NCBI GenBank assembly: GCA_963966185.1
Contig: CAWZYM010000174.1
Location: 72,501 to 136,500, forward strand
DNA from: Rhabditoides inermis
Taxonomy: Eukaryota > Nematoda > Chromadorea > Rhabditida > Rhabditidae
Length of the DNA: 64,000 nucleotides
Reading direction: 5' to 3'
Shown: positions 11,874 through 22,017 of the stretch, in pieces
How the letters are laid out: each line of letters starts with the position of its first letter
Numbering within the stretch: position 1 is the first letter of the stretch
The notes under the pieces: generated by a model
Database searches by the model: none
What the model was told of the DNA's origin: nothing
The model's input: the letters and a program-made list of their open reading frames with translations, nothing else
Made by a program: the position numbers and the translations under genes

Positions 11874-12585
11874 AGAGATTTTTGAATTTCCGTCATTTAT
11901 ACCGTATTCGAGCGCAGAAACATCCAATCGGACAAAATTTGCATAAAATTCTCGTCTGTCCGGCGGACCAGCGATATTGAGGTAAGATGAAACGGGGGAT
12001 GGCCTATATAAGACGACAAAAACCGAAAAGACAAGGTGATCCATGCAAAACCACTTTAACGTTATAGGATAGTATCATTCACTGCGCGCCTTCGAGTGAT
12101 ACCGAGGTTGCTTCTGTATTGATTGACCTGGTGTGTGATTCTTTCCCTTTTTGACCAGGCTGGATAAAGTTAAATACGCATTCTGTCTATTATGTTTAGT
12201 TGAGAGAATGATTTTTATTTTTGTTATAGTTTAAAGAAGAGGTGTGCGGAATAATAACATGAAGTCGACATAGTTAGTATCGATATGGCGATCAAATTAA
12301 AACCAAAATAAAAATTCTACCAATTAATATAAATGTGATATAAAATGAAATAGCACCATGAAAATCAGGCAATTCGTCAGTTTTTCGTGTTGAGGTACAA
12401 ACTTGGCACCATTTGACACGAGTTTCCAATGGGAATTTGTTTTCGAAATTGGTCCCGCCACGAAGTACGGAAGCTTTGTATCGTCATTTTTTGACGTGTG
12501 ACAACAGTGATCATTTCATTTCACCCCTCCGCACTCCTCTCCTTTAAATTTTCTTTCTTTCTCTCTCCCATTCTCCCTCTCCTTC
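11874..12585. other. Spacer between foldback arms
   Basis: About 710 bp of AT-rich unique sequence with no ORF or transposase recognised. It may be the internal part of the foldback element or ordinary DNA caught between two inverted insertions. Confidence 0.45.
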
Positions 12586-12605
12586 TCCCCCTCCCCTCCC
12601 CCCTA

Positions 12606-12678
<73 letters not shown>

Positions 12679-13172
12679 CTCTCTTGAAAGAACCACCCCG
12701 CATGGAAGCGCTCACTCATCAGTCATGTGCGCTTTCTCTCCACTCCCGCACGTGGTCGGATGGCCTAGTGGTCTAAGGCGCGCTCCAGTCAGATGGTCGT
12801 GGGTTCGATTCCCGTCGGTGGCAGATGTTTTGCCAGCACGGTCATCATCGGACGAGACAAATCGGGCAACCGAGTTTGTCTCGTGCAGTGATGAGACAAA
12901 CCGGGCATCCGAGTTTGTCTCGTCGGCTGCGACAAATCGGGCGGCCGGGTTTGTCGTGTCAGGCAATAGTCCACGACAAACTGGCCGGCCGGGTTTGTCG
13001 TGGCATCGATTAGCCACGGCAACAGACACTTTTTTCGTATTTTTCGCATATTCACGACAAATCAATCAGTTTGCTATTTCGACGCAGTTTGTCGCATAAA
13101 CCCGAAACATTTCAAGCGCACTTCAGATGCATTTCAGAAAGCACGAAAAAAGTATTTTTAGACGCCTTATAT
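12586..13172 (-). repeat. Foldback element, right arm
   Basis: Reverse complement of the left arm. It begins with C-rich sequence and (CT)n (12608-12674), then the tRNA-like segment (12754-12823), the hairpin array (12851-13005), and ends GACGCCTTAT (13161-13170). The identity with the left arm is high enough to suggest recent origin or gene conversion. Confidence 0.92.
12754..12823 (+). repeat. tRNA-like segment in the right arm
   Basis: Same A- and B-box-like motifs as the left arm (TGGCCTAGTGG, GGTTCGATTCC). The acceptor stem is unpaired and 4 nt of the anticodon region are missing relative to the left arm. Judged tRNA-derived rather than a working tRNA. Confidence 0.6.
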
Positions 13173-13822
13173 CTCTCTCGGTCTCTTCGCCTTGTTCGTT
13201 TCGCTGTGTTGAAATAAGAACTGAAAAAAAACACTTGGTGATAGAAAATCACGCACTTTTCCTTTTCTCTTTGTTTTGTGTCGACTGTACAGTGTTAACT
13301 AACAACTCCTTTGAATACAGAGAAGTAGTAATCAGACACCTACCGTAATCCGTTTCGTATTTGCTGTTGCGATAAACTGCGACAGTGGAGGCGATAAGAA
13401 TAACGAGCAGTTCAAGCAACATCAAAAGGAAATACACATTCAGAGTTCGTAGTAAATGTTACACCACCTACTTTTCATGAACATTTCCTTCCCCTCAATA
13501 TTCAATATGGCTATATGGCTACCGTCGCTCAATGTTGAAGAGATCTTCGGTTTTCGGACGTATACGTGACTAATGTGAAATGAATCAAAAGCTAGTAATT
13601 GCTAGTCTGCTAAGGATTCCAAGTAATATGCTCACCACAATGGATCCAATTAGTGACGACACAGAACGACCATAAAAACCACTTCTTCGAGTTCAGAAGA
13701 GTATAACTTGCTTTTACGCTAGGCTCACTAGTTATTCCATTTGTGATTCAAAAATCTAGTGCACCTGCTACACTGTATGCTATTGCTGCAATTCTTTGTT
13801 TGTCAAATATTTGTTTTCAGAA
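13173..13822. other. Upstream region of the plus-strand Sre gene
   Basis: A pyrimidine-rich stretch ends in TTGTTTTCAG at 13811-13820, two bases ahead of the Sre ATG. This looks like a trans-splice (spliced-leader) acceptor. The same AGaaATG context occurs in the two minus-strand Sre copies. A minus-strand open stretch at 13249-13437 has a hydrophobic start but no recognisable family. Confidence 0.4.
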
Positions 13823-15948
13823 ATGGGTTATTTCACGTACAACAACAGCGACATTGTCGGAATGACGCTGGGAGCCAAGCGAATATCCGAACACGTCCCG
13901 TTCATTTCGGTGATTTTATTCGCATATAGCCTGCGCCAGAGCGAAAGTTTTCGATCTACCTCGCTTGCAGTTCGAAACACGGTGCCATAACCGTCTGCCT
14001 CTCTTGTTTTGCGCGCTATTGCTGAGAACTGACTCTCCGTCTTTCTCTGATCTACCCCACCGCGTGCAACTTATTGCGAGCACAAAACTATACTTATACT
14101 TAGACACAAATACTCATTCAGATCATCTCCTTCCGTTGCTGCGTCTCTATCATCGGAGCGGTCGCATTATCATGGTTCTTGTATTCATACAAGAGGTGCG
14201 TTTTCAACACCCGTCTGTACTCGCTGTCCATACATACATCGGTTACAACGCGTATATTTTTTGGGAAAATTGATAGGGTGGAAACTATATTTTCCAGGCT
14301 GCACACAGTGCAGAAGAACGCGTTGCTGACCGATGTGAACTTCCTTCTGACAGTCTTCTTCCACTGTGCATGCATCGCTGTCGTCGACGTCTCTTTCCTA
14401 TACCGAATGGCTACCAGAGAGTGGGATTTTATGTTTATTCATACAAACACAGTTATGGTAATACGGCACAATTGAAGCACTCTGTAAAAGAAATCAAATT
14501 ATAAATTGGAAAAGAAAACTTTGTAAATGCATGCTATCAAAAGCTTATATGTTGCAGTTGAAACTTATTGGAAAACACTGTATATATTCGAAAATGAAAA
14601 TATTCAAAACGCTCACTCAGCAAGTTTATTTTCAGCTATCCTCATAACATAGTGATCAGCGGCTTGCAGTGTCGTCTTTTGAGGTCGCCGGCCAACTACT
14701 TCCAGCTATGCACACTGTGGGTTTACTTACTTACTTACAATCACATTGATGGTTTTGATGCTGAATGCTTTTTTCAGCTACTCTATCGTTCCCCTTGTGA
14801 TCGAACGCATAGTGGCGACTGTCAAGTGGCGCACCTATGAGTCGTTCTCACCCCTCTTCGGAGCCGCTCTCATCGCTTCGCAGGTGGGCACAGTGACTGA
14901 TGTCTGACACCTCTTTTCAGCACCTTTCCATACTCATCCTATCCATCTATCTGGAGTACGGAGTGAACCTCGGCTACGGCTCGCCGTACTGCGCCCTGCG
15001 CACCACCGAGAACAAGACCGGAGTACAGCTGGTTATGGTGAGTTGATGGATGTTGGCTTTCCCATGTTTAATTTTGTTTAAATCTTCATGCATTACGTTT
15101 TCATTACAGTGCAACGCTGCTCTGGTCCACTTTCTCGTTCCTCTCATCATCTACACGTTGCACAGAAAGAACAAGCAGTTGGAGAAGAGCAGCAGTCTCA
15201 GCTTGTCCGAAAAGTGAAGTTTGGATTTTGTTTTGCGACCGTTCACGTATGATTTCTTGACCGCGACAAACCTATTAATCTAACACGAGTTGAACGATCA
15301 GAGACTGACTCACTCGGACCGGACGCAATCAGGATCAATTGAACGACGCATTGCTTTCTCACCGACAGAATAGTGAAACGCCGCAATTAGCTTTAGGAGT
15401 TTATTAGTGTAATCGACGTCAGGAGAGAAATAGATACATATGAAACGTCTGCAATTTTTTTCCCATAAACCTCATATTCAGATATCAAGTACGAGAGAAC
15501 ATTTCAAATATGGAGTACATGTTTCCTCTCATGTGCATCCAGTTTGCACTCAACATGTGCACTTCCGTCGGATACGTTTTGCAGGTTACTTATTTAAGGA
15601 AACGTTCTAGTGTATTTGATATTTCAGAATACTGCCCTTCACTTTGGTAATGAGCTGAAAGTGGATCGGATAATGTACTTGGAATCCTTCAATTTGAACT
15701 GCTACAGCGGAGTTCTTATCCCGTTGTGCTTTCTGATACGTCACAGAAAGATCAAGGTGTCATGGTTTTGTGCTTCGGTCGGGTTCATTAGTACTACTTC
15801 ATTACGCAGATGTTCAACCGCTATAATTGGGAGTTTTTTTTTCCAGGTGGAGCGAGCGGCGAGCATTGAAAAGACGCTGGTGGTCAATTCTCTCACCGGA
15901 AATGAGCAACAGAATACCTATTGGAACATGTACCGAAACGGATGGTGA
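13823..15948 (+). CDS. 7TM chemoreceptor, Sre family, copy C
   Basis: Predicted seven-transmembrane chemosensory receptor of the nematode Sre class. About 10 exons. Exon 1 encodes MGYFTYNNSDIVGM. Later exons give LHTVQKNALLTDVNFLLTVF, GLQCRLLRSPANYFQ, VPLVIERIVATVKWRTYE (the ER..AT...YE hallmark), LEYGVNLGYGSPYC, SEKYQVREN (the YQ.REN hallmark), then TM6-TM7 and a tail ending YWNMYRNGW. About 330 residues. Oddities: intron 1 contains a dispersed repeat; the donor after exon 3 is GC here but GT in the two minus-strand copies; and phases around exon 4/5 could not be fully reconciled in any copy, so an exon edge is mis-called or all carry a shared change. A LINE begins about 20 nt after the stop. 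Expression state unknown. Confidence 0.7.
13924..14091 (+). repeat. Dispersed repeat, copy 2 (intron 1 of Sre copy C)
   Basis: Same family and orientation as 865-1020. The two minus-strand Sre copies lack it in the matching intron, which is only about 40-45 nt there, so this is an insertion specific to copy C. Confidence 0.8.
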
Positions 15949-16129
15949 CTTCACACAACAGTCATCAAGAATAGATAGATAGGTTTATTACCGATAACAT
16001 GGGAAAAAAACGCAATTATAAACAAAAAGTGAGCAATACAAACGGCAGGTATAAACGGGGTTTCAATGATATTGAACACGAACATAATCACATAGTATTA
16101 CATGGAAAAGGAAGTGGGGGGAGAGCTCT

Positions 16130-19033
16130 CTATAGGTTGCGCAATTTGCTAGGTGGCATGAGATCTAATGTAGAGAGTTGTGATTTGAAGATAGAGGGAT
16201 CATTGATGGAGATTAGGTCACGAGAAAGCGCATTCCATATTGCGAAGGTTCTGCTTAAAAAAGTGCTGGTACGGCCTGTGTGATCAAATGATGGAACAAT
16301 TCTAAATTCATGAGAGCCACGAGTACGAGATGGAATAATTGCAAAAAGACCATGATAGTCCAATATAGTTTTCGAGTGGATTACTTTGTGAATGTATGTG
16401 ACATCATTCAAGAATCGTCTATTTTCGAGAGTTTGAAGATTGAAAAGCTCAAGGCGTTGAGGATATGATAGGCTGCGCCCGATACGCTGACACACACGAC
16501 GAGTATAATAGCGTTGTATGCTCTCAATTAGGTTTACAGAAGCAACATCAGTAGGGTTCCAGAGCTCAGTGCAATATTCTAATTTACAGCGAAAATAGGT
16601 TGTGTATGCGGTGATCAGTAGTGTGGGATTTCGTGTTTTGTATGTCCGAAAAAAATCATTTATAGAATACAGAGTTTGTTGAATTATTTGTTTGAAATGA
16701 TCACGGAACAATAAGTTATTACTCATGAGAATACCAAGATCCTTTGCAGAATCTACTGGTTTGAGAGTTGAGTCGTGGACGATATAAGTGTGCTTTGGAT
16801 TCCGCTTGCCTACATGCAATATTTGAGTTTTCTCAGTGGATATCTGAAGTCCCCATGAAGCTGACCATGCTGCGACTATGTCAATGGCTTTTTGGAAAAT
16901 AGACTTCGCAGAAGTACTGGTAAAATCAAAAGGAAAGTAAATTTTCAAATCGTCTGCATAAAGCGCATAATAAACGCCATCTGGTAAATTATCAGGAATG
17001 TTATCTATGAAAATGTTGAACAGCAAGGGTCCAAGACACGAACCTTGTGGAACGCCACAATTAACAGTGCGCGGTGAGGAACGCTTAGATCCAATCATAA
17101 CAGATTGCTTGCGATTTTTGAGAAATTCAATTATCCAGCCAAGAGCATTACCGCGAATACCGATAGCGTCAAGTTTCTTGAAAAGAAGGTCATGGTTGAT
17201 GGTATCAAATGCTTTTTTAAAGTCGAAATAGATGCAATCTATTACGGAACCAGATGAAATATGCTTGCACCAATTCATATGACATTCAATTAGTTGTGCA
17301 TTAGTGGATCGATTTTTGCGAAAACCAAATTGTTTTTTGGAGAGTAGGTTGTGCTTTTCTAAGTATTTTGTAATCTGCTGAACGCATATTCTTTCCATAA
17401 CTTTAGAGATGCTACATGTGAGAGAAATCGGTCTGTAGTTTGAGACAGATTCACGTGCGCCTTTTTTGAATAATGGTTTCACCCAAGCTTCTTTCCAAAT
17501 AGATGGGATTTCTCTGACAGACATGGACATTGCAAAAAGAATCGTCAATGGAACCGATATGGAAGTTGCCGTACGTTTCAGAAACACGTTGTTAATACCA
17601 TCTGGAGAAGTGTTATATTTGGAATCGAGTTTGGAAATGATTTTATGAACTTCGAGAAGGGTAATGTCAATCATATCAAGTGAATGTGGTAGTTTAGGCA
17701 AGTCAGCACCAGGTGGTGTGATGGAATCGCGATAAACTGATTCAAAATAGTCAGCAAAGATCTCACATTTGTCCAGCGCATTGTGAATGAAAATATCATC
17801 GTGACAAATTGCGCCGATGCCACCATCGGGATGCATTTTATTTCGAACATCACGATAGAAAGCTGATTTATTGCCATTAACGATCAATTTAGATTCACGC
17901 TTGCAATTCCAAGAAACTATTGCTTTACGTAGGCGACGCTGTGACCTATTAGAATCGATGGAGTGGGGTCTCGTTGATGAAAGTTTATTGGCTTGTCGCT
18001 TCAGCTTAGTTAGATAACGAGGTAATGGGCGGGGGCGTTTGTTAGCTGGAGCGACAAGCGGAATGTGAGCATCAATTATGTCATGTATGATTTCGTAAAA
18101 CTTGGATGCAGCTTGTTCAACTGTTTTGCCAATAAAAACACGCGTCCAGCGAATAGAATCAATAGCATTGTTAATGGTATCCCAGTTTACATTTCTATAG
18201 TTTCGTACGAGATCAGGTTTGTGGTGTGCAGACATGTCTTCGACGCGCAATATGAATTCAACTGGCAGATGATCGCAGGTACTGAAGCGATGAAGTATGC
18301 GTGTACTAGTTACAAGAGAGGAATTGTCGACAAGTATTATATCGAGAATATTTGATTTTATGCCGGTACGTTTAACCATGGTAGGTTTGTTTACCGTTTG
18401 AAACATTGAGTGTAAGCAAGCGAAATCCAAGAGCGATTTGTCAAAGGAGTCAAAAGCACGACCGCATTTCCAATCGATTGAAGGCGCATTAAAATCGCCT
18501 AAAACAATATGTGACCTGTTTTCGGAGTCAATAAGTGAGTCTAATTCAGAAATGAGCTGGAACCCTGTTCGTTTAATTTCGGGAGTGGAGCCGGGCGCAC
18601 GGTAGCAAGCAATGAAGCGTATTGGTCTATCTAAGTGCAAATTGTCAGAAGGGAAAACATCAAATGAGAGAATTTCGGAGAGATTGTTGATCGATGTTGA
18701 CCTGATTAGCTTAATAGAAATATTTGATTGATACAACGCCATTACACCCCCTGCATGAGTGAGCCTATCGGAACGCAAAATGGAATATCGACCACCCAGT
18801 GAGAGTGAAGCGATTGATTCGTGTGGGCTGAGCCAGGTTTCGGTCAGTATAACAATCATGGGCTTTTCGGTGTTTAGAAGAAGTTCGAGTTCATATAGCT
18901 TGTTTTTGACCGAGCGCACGTTAATTAACAGAACCTTCGAAAACGGAATACGGACAGAGCTACCAGAATCAACATTATGACAATTTACAGTATCACAATC
19001 ACAATCTACAGAATCTACAAAAGGGGGAGCCAC
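16130..19033 (-). CDS. LINE ORF2: AP-like endonuclease and reverse transcriptase
   Basis: About 967 codons without a stop. The N-terminal third is an exonuclease-endonuclease-phosphatase domain: INVRSVKNK, ILTETWL, IVLGDFNAPSIDW, and STCDHLPVEF near its end. The reverse transcriptase follows: VKPLFKKG...NYRPISLT, QFGFRKNRST, CIYFDFKKAFDTINHDLL, NCGVPQGSCLGPLLF, and catalytic ALYADDLKIY. A C-terminal thumb-like region ends PPSKLRNL. The first in-frame codon at 19033 is GTG, not ATG. The frame stays open upstream for 15 more codons to a TAG at 19074-19076, which is also the stop of ORF1 in the same frame. The open length suggests a young, possibly active copy. Confidence 0.92.
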   Translation of the reverse strand: MAPPFVDSVDCDCDTVNCHNVDSGSSVRIPFSKVLLINVRSVKNKLYELELLLNTEKPMIVILTETWLSPHESIASLSLGGRYSILRSDRLTHAGGVMALYQSNISIKLIRSTSINNLSEILSFDVFPSDNLHLDRPIRFIACYRAPGSTPEIKRTGFQLISELDSLIDSENRSHIVLGDFNAPSIDWKCGRAFDSFDKSLLDFACLHSMFQTVNKPTMVKRTGIKSNILDIILVDNSSLVTSTRILHRFSTCDHLPVEFILRVEDMSAHHKPDLVRNYRNVNWDTINNAIDSIRWTRVFIGKTVEQAASKFYEIIHDIIDAHIPLVAPANKRPRPLPRYLTKLKRQANKLSSTRPHSIDSNRSQRRLRKAIVSWNCKRESKLIVNGNKSAFYRDVRNKMHPDGGIGAICHDDIFIHNALDKCEIFADYFESVYRDSITPPGADLPKLPHSLDMIDITLLEVHKIISKLDSKYNTSPDGINNVFLKRTATSISVPLTILFAMSMSVREIPSIWKEAWVKPLFKKGARESVSNYRPISLTCSISKVMERICVQQITKYLEKHNLLSKKQFGFRKNRSTNAQLIECHMNWCKHISSGSVIDCIYFDFKKAFDTINHDLLFKKLDAIGIRGNALGWIIEFLKNRKQSVMIGSKRSSPRTVNCGVPQGSCLGPLLFNIFIDNIPDNLPDGVYYALYADDLKIYFPFDFTSTSAKSIFQKAIDIVAAWSASWGLQISTEKTQILHVGKRNPKHTYIVHDSTLKPVDSAKDLGILMSNNLLFRDHFKQIIQQTLYSINDFFRTYKTRNPTLLITAYTTYFRCKLEYCTELWNPTDVASVNLIESIQRYYTRRVCQRIGRSLSYPQRLELFNLQTLENRRFLNDVTYIHKVIHSKTILDYHGLFAIIPSRTRGSHEFRIVPSFDHTGRTSTFLSRTFAIWNALSRDLISINDPSIFKSQLSTLDLMPPSKLRNL

Positions 19034-19073
19034 CTGCGCATAGAGAGGAGATTGATCTGGGGCCTGGCGAGCT

Positions 19074-19552
19074 CCCTAGGAGACGGCGGACACGTCCATC
19101 GTCACGGCAGTGTCTGCGGCAGAAGAGGAAGCGGCAGCGTCCTCGGCGACCCGCTTCGGCTCCTGGAAAGTGCCTCCGGCAGACTCGTCAGCAACCCGTT
19201 TAGACCCGCGAGTAGAAGAGAGAGAACGCGCAGTGGAACAGGAAGCGGCACGAGAGCGAGACGCGCGAGACTGCGAGCGCGCAGAGGCAGTGGTGACAGC
19301 GGTGACACGGCTCCTCCTGGAGGCGGGGACGGTGGGCGGCACGAACTCAGAGACGAGTGGCAAAGGAGGCGGGGCTGCGGAAGGCGACGTGTGATCCTTG
19401 AACTCGCGGGGGACACGCTCGCGGGGGACACGCGTTTGTAGAATAAATAATTTGTAGAATAAACACCTGCACAATTGTAGACTCGTGAACATTGATGGAA
19501 TAAAACTTCGAGAAACTAGTACATAAATTCGTATATTCTTCTCTCCGCACAC
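19074..19552 (-). CDS. LINE ORF1-like, Ser/Arg/Ala-rich
   Basis: Open frame upstream of, and in the same frame as, the LINE ORF2, ending at TAG 19074-19076. It has Pro-rich (SAAPPPLPLV) and Ser/Arg-rich stretches (ASARSQSRASRSRAAS) typical of nucleic-acid-binding ORF1 products, but no zinc knuckle or coiled coil is visible. Near its start a 16-18 nt unit (GCGGGGGACACG) is repeated, giving VPRERVPRE. The true start is uncertain. Confidence 0.5.
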
Positions 19553-19900
19553 TTCTCATTTTCCCGTCCCCGCGAGCGGTTGCCCCTTCCCGCGCTCCCT
19601 CGAATGACCACCCGACGACAATGAAACTCACCGCCGCCGCCGCTCCGAGATGAGGTTTCATGGAGTATTGACTAATTTTCAAATTGAAACCGTTCACTGT
19701 GAAACAAAAAGGCAACGCCAAATAGGCGTGTGGAAGTGCAACTAGTCGGCGAAGCGCGGATTCTTAAATGAAGGAAAGGAAGGTACAAAGCGAAGGTAAA
19801 TTGAAGGGCAACGGCGGCACTCGCGACAATAAGAGAAGTACGCTGCTGTTATCGATATCCGGAGCCGTTTACTCTTTGATGATATGGAGGAGCCAAATAA
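19553..19900. other. Region between the LINE and a decayed P450
   Basis: May include the LINE 5' UTR. GC-rich at 19565-19640. No exon recognised. Confidence 0.4.
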
Positions 19901-20208
19901 GTCTGTTGGAAGTGCACATAGTCGGTAACTCACGGGTTTCTTGGATTTCGCTAAATGGATCGACCGGTAAGGAGACAACAGTTATGTATCAAAATTCATT
20001 GAACCTTCCACTACATGCTTCTGAATCCTATTAGCATGGAAAAGTGCAAGACGGAGGTATTTTTTCAATGTATACTATTTGATTAAAAAACATTTTTAAG
20101 ATTCTCTCCCTCACAAATGGAAACCGTCATTTGTCGCTCTCAGATTGTCCTAACACTCCCTACCTCAACGTTACTATCAACGTAAGTTTTTTTTAACGTC
20201 AGTAGTAA

Positions 20209-20322
20209 TTATCTGTTAAAAAGTACTTGCGTAAAGATATTAAATTTGTCTTGACCCAATTCAACAAAAGCGCATGCATAAAACGTTTACAAATACTAAC
20301 ACAAACCTGCGCCTCTCTCTCT

Positions 20323-20375
<53 letters not shown>

Positions 20376-21251
20376 CCCTCTTTCTCTCTAATATGGACGT
20401 ATGACGTTATTCATTTGTATTGTTACATTTCATCTGTTAGTGTCCACTGTCCGTTATGCGCAGGTTTGTGTTAGTATTTGTAAACGTTTTATGCATGCGC
20501 TTTTGTTGAATTGGGTCAAGACAAATTTAATATCTTTACGCAAGTACTTTTTAACAGATAATATATGTGCTTTTGTTGAATTTCATAGAAATTTCTTCTC
20601 TTTCTGATTCCCAAGCTCTGTCGTTAATTAGTACGCATAGAACTATTATGTGATACATTTTATGATGTGACGCACAATGTTGCGTGTATATGTAACTATT
20701 TTTTTGGTATTGTATAGAAACAATTCTAATCGACACTTCTCTGAATTACGGTCGCCGTTGTGTAAGTGTATGTCTGCGCTCTCACCCGACAGCGTGCTCT
20801 CTCGCGATTTCTCTGCGCGCCCTGCCCGCCTGCCGGGAGAGAGAGCTAGCCAGAGTGACGGGAACCCAAAACAACGCAAACCCGGCGCGAATTAGACGCT
20901 GGCGGCGGCGAGGCGAACTACACTCAAAGTGCTAGTTGGAGAACACGCGCAGAAAACGCGAGAGAGTACGCTTTCGGGAGAGAGTCAGCGTTACCGGACA
21001 CGACATCCACCCACCCACCCACCCACCCACACGCTGGCCTGCCGACTCATGGGTGCGCGAGATCGCTCATAACTTCTTTCGGAGAAAAGATACAAAGATG
21101 CCATCAATTAGTGATCTGGCCTACGGAACCGTGCGAATCTAACTAACATGAATTGGATGAGTTCGCATTCCTGCTAACATGATTTTTGGATATCGCTTCT
21201 TGAAAATTCTGGCGCGAGCCCTATCCTAGGCCAAAAGAGAGGACGCTGCGC
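20209..21251. mobile_element. Roughly 1-kb insertion inside the P450 pseudogene intron
   Basis: Boundaries were found by comparison with the matching intron of P450 gene 4, where CAGTAGTAATGTCTCTACTA (42702-42721, minus) is continuous. Here that sequence is split after CAGTAGTAAT and resumes at AATGTCTCTACTATCAA (21251). The insert holds a 103-bp inverted repeat around a (CT)n tract on its left and GC-rich sequence with ACCC repeats (21007-21030) on its right. No transposase seen. Confidence 0.7.
20210..20561. repeat. Inverted repeat, 103-bp arms
   Basis: Arm 20210-20312 (TATCTGTTAAAAAGTACTTG at its left end) is mirrored at 20458-20561 (ending CAAGTACTTTTTAACAGATA). By eye the match is essentially perfect. 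The loop of about 145 bp contains (CT)n at 20316-20374. Confidence 0.9.
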
Positions 21252-21627
21252 GCCCTCTCTAATGTCTCTACTATCAATCCATTGAAAAAGGAACCATTTT
21301 TACCGCGCAGCTCAGTATCATCATGAGCGACTAGAATAGGTCACAAAACAAAACGACAACTTTTGATTATCTTCTCAGTTCCGTCCCGAACGTTACCTGG
21401 AGGCTAATGGCAAAGAGCTGGAGCAGATGACTATTCCGTTCGGCATCGGGAAAAGGGCCTGTCTCGGAGAGTCACTTGCCAGGGCTGAGCTCTACTTGGT
21501 CATTGGAAACCTACTGCAGCGTTATGAAATTTCCGCCGTGTCCAAGCCGACTGCGGAGTCTCAACTGGGAGATGGAGTGATGCATAGACCCAAGCCCCTC
21601 ACTGTCCGGTTCACAAAGACTCAGTGA

Positions 21628-22017
21628 TCGATACATTGTTGATACCAATAAGTAATGTACATATGTAATGTATGTTGTAAAGATTGGTACACACACAATA
21701 CAGTAGCAACCGCTGTAGCACTTGATGAACTGAATGATACCGGAAGTTTTTTTCGCGATCTCTTTTTTTTCGTCAGCCGTGTCTTTTTCAGATTTCGTTG
21801 TCTTCATGAAAGCTTGTACATCTGAGTAATCGAATTAATATTCCGTAAGAGTTATGATTTGCAGTGAGCATGTCGTGTGAAAATATACACGTTCAACAAC
21901 TTGGATTCGTAATGCACACTTTATTAAATAAATATACTGCAAAAAAGTCTTTCGCAGAAATACTCTTGTTGATTTTATTACACTGAAAGAGATCAAAGGG
22001 TAAAGATAAAATGAGTT
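21628..22017. other. 3' flanks of P450 fragment and astacin A
   Basis: AT-rich, conserved in copy B (39437-39822). Nothing coding is seen. Confidence 0.5.

Larger units (their letters stand above)
15968..19552 (-). mobile_element. Non-LTR retrotransposon (LINE), nearly full length
   Basis: Minus-strand element. Its 3' end lies at a short tetranucleotide tail (ATAGATAGATAG, 15971-15982) about 20 nt after the Sre stop codon. It carries an ORF1-like region (19074-19552) and an uninterrupted endonuclease/reverse-transcriptase ORF (16130-19033). The 5' edge was not located; 19552 is only the start of the open frame. The tail and domain order fit the CR1/Jockey branch; the exact clade is not determined. 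Confidence 0.88.
19925..21627 (+). pseudogene. Decayed P450, plus strand (C-terminal exons, interrupted)
   Basis: Remnants in P450 exon order. A damaged I-helix exon (19945-20053) retains GGAGACAACAGTTAT and ends in sequence encoding MEKCKTE before GT. The next exon (20101-20183, encoding LTNGNRHLSLSD then CPNTPYLNVTIN) ends in a normal GTAAG donor. After a 1-kb insertion comes a truncated piece of the exon that reads IEKGT...[11 protein letters not shown] in gene 3. The last exon is complete (21380-21627) with heme loop [11 protein letters not shown] and ending VRFTKTQ. The K-helix exon and the N-terminal half are missing. Orientation is opposite to the intact genes. Confidence 0.82.

Noticed and set aside
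12754..12823. A functional tRNA gene
   Set aside because: A and B boxes and the T-stem fit, but the acceptor stem does not pair, the anticodon arm is poor, and the two copies differ by an indel there.
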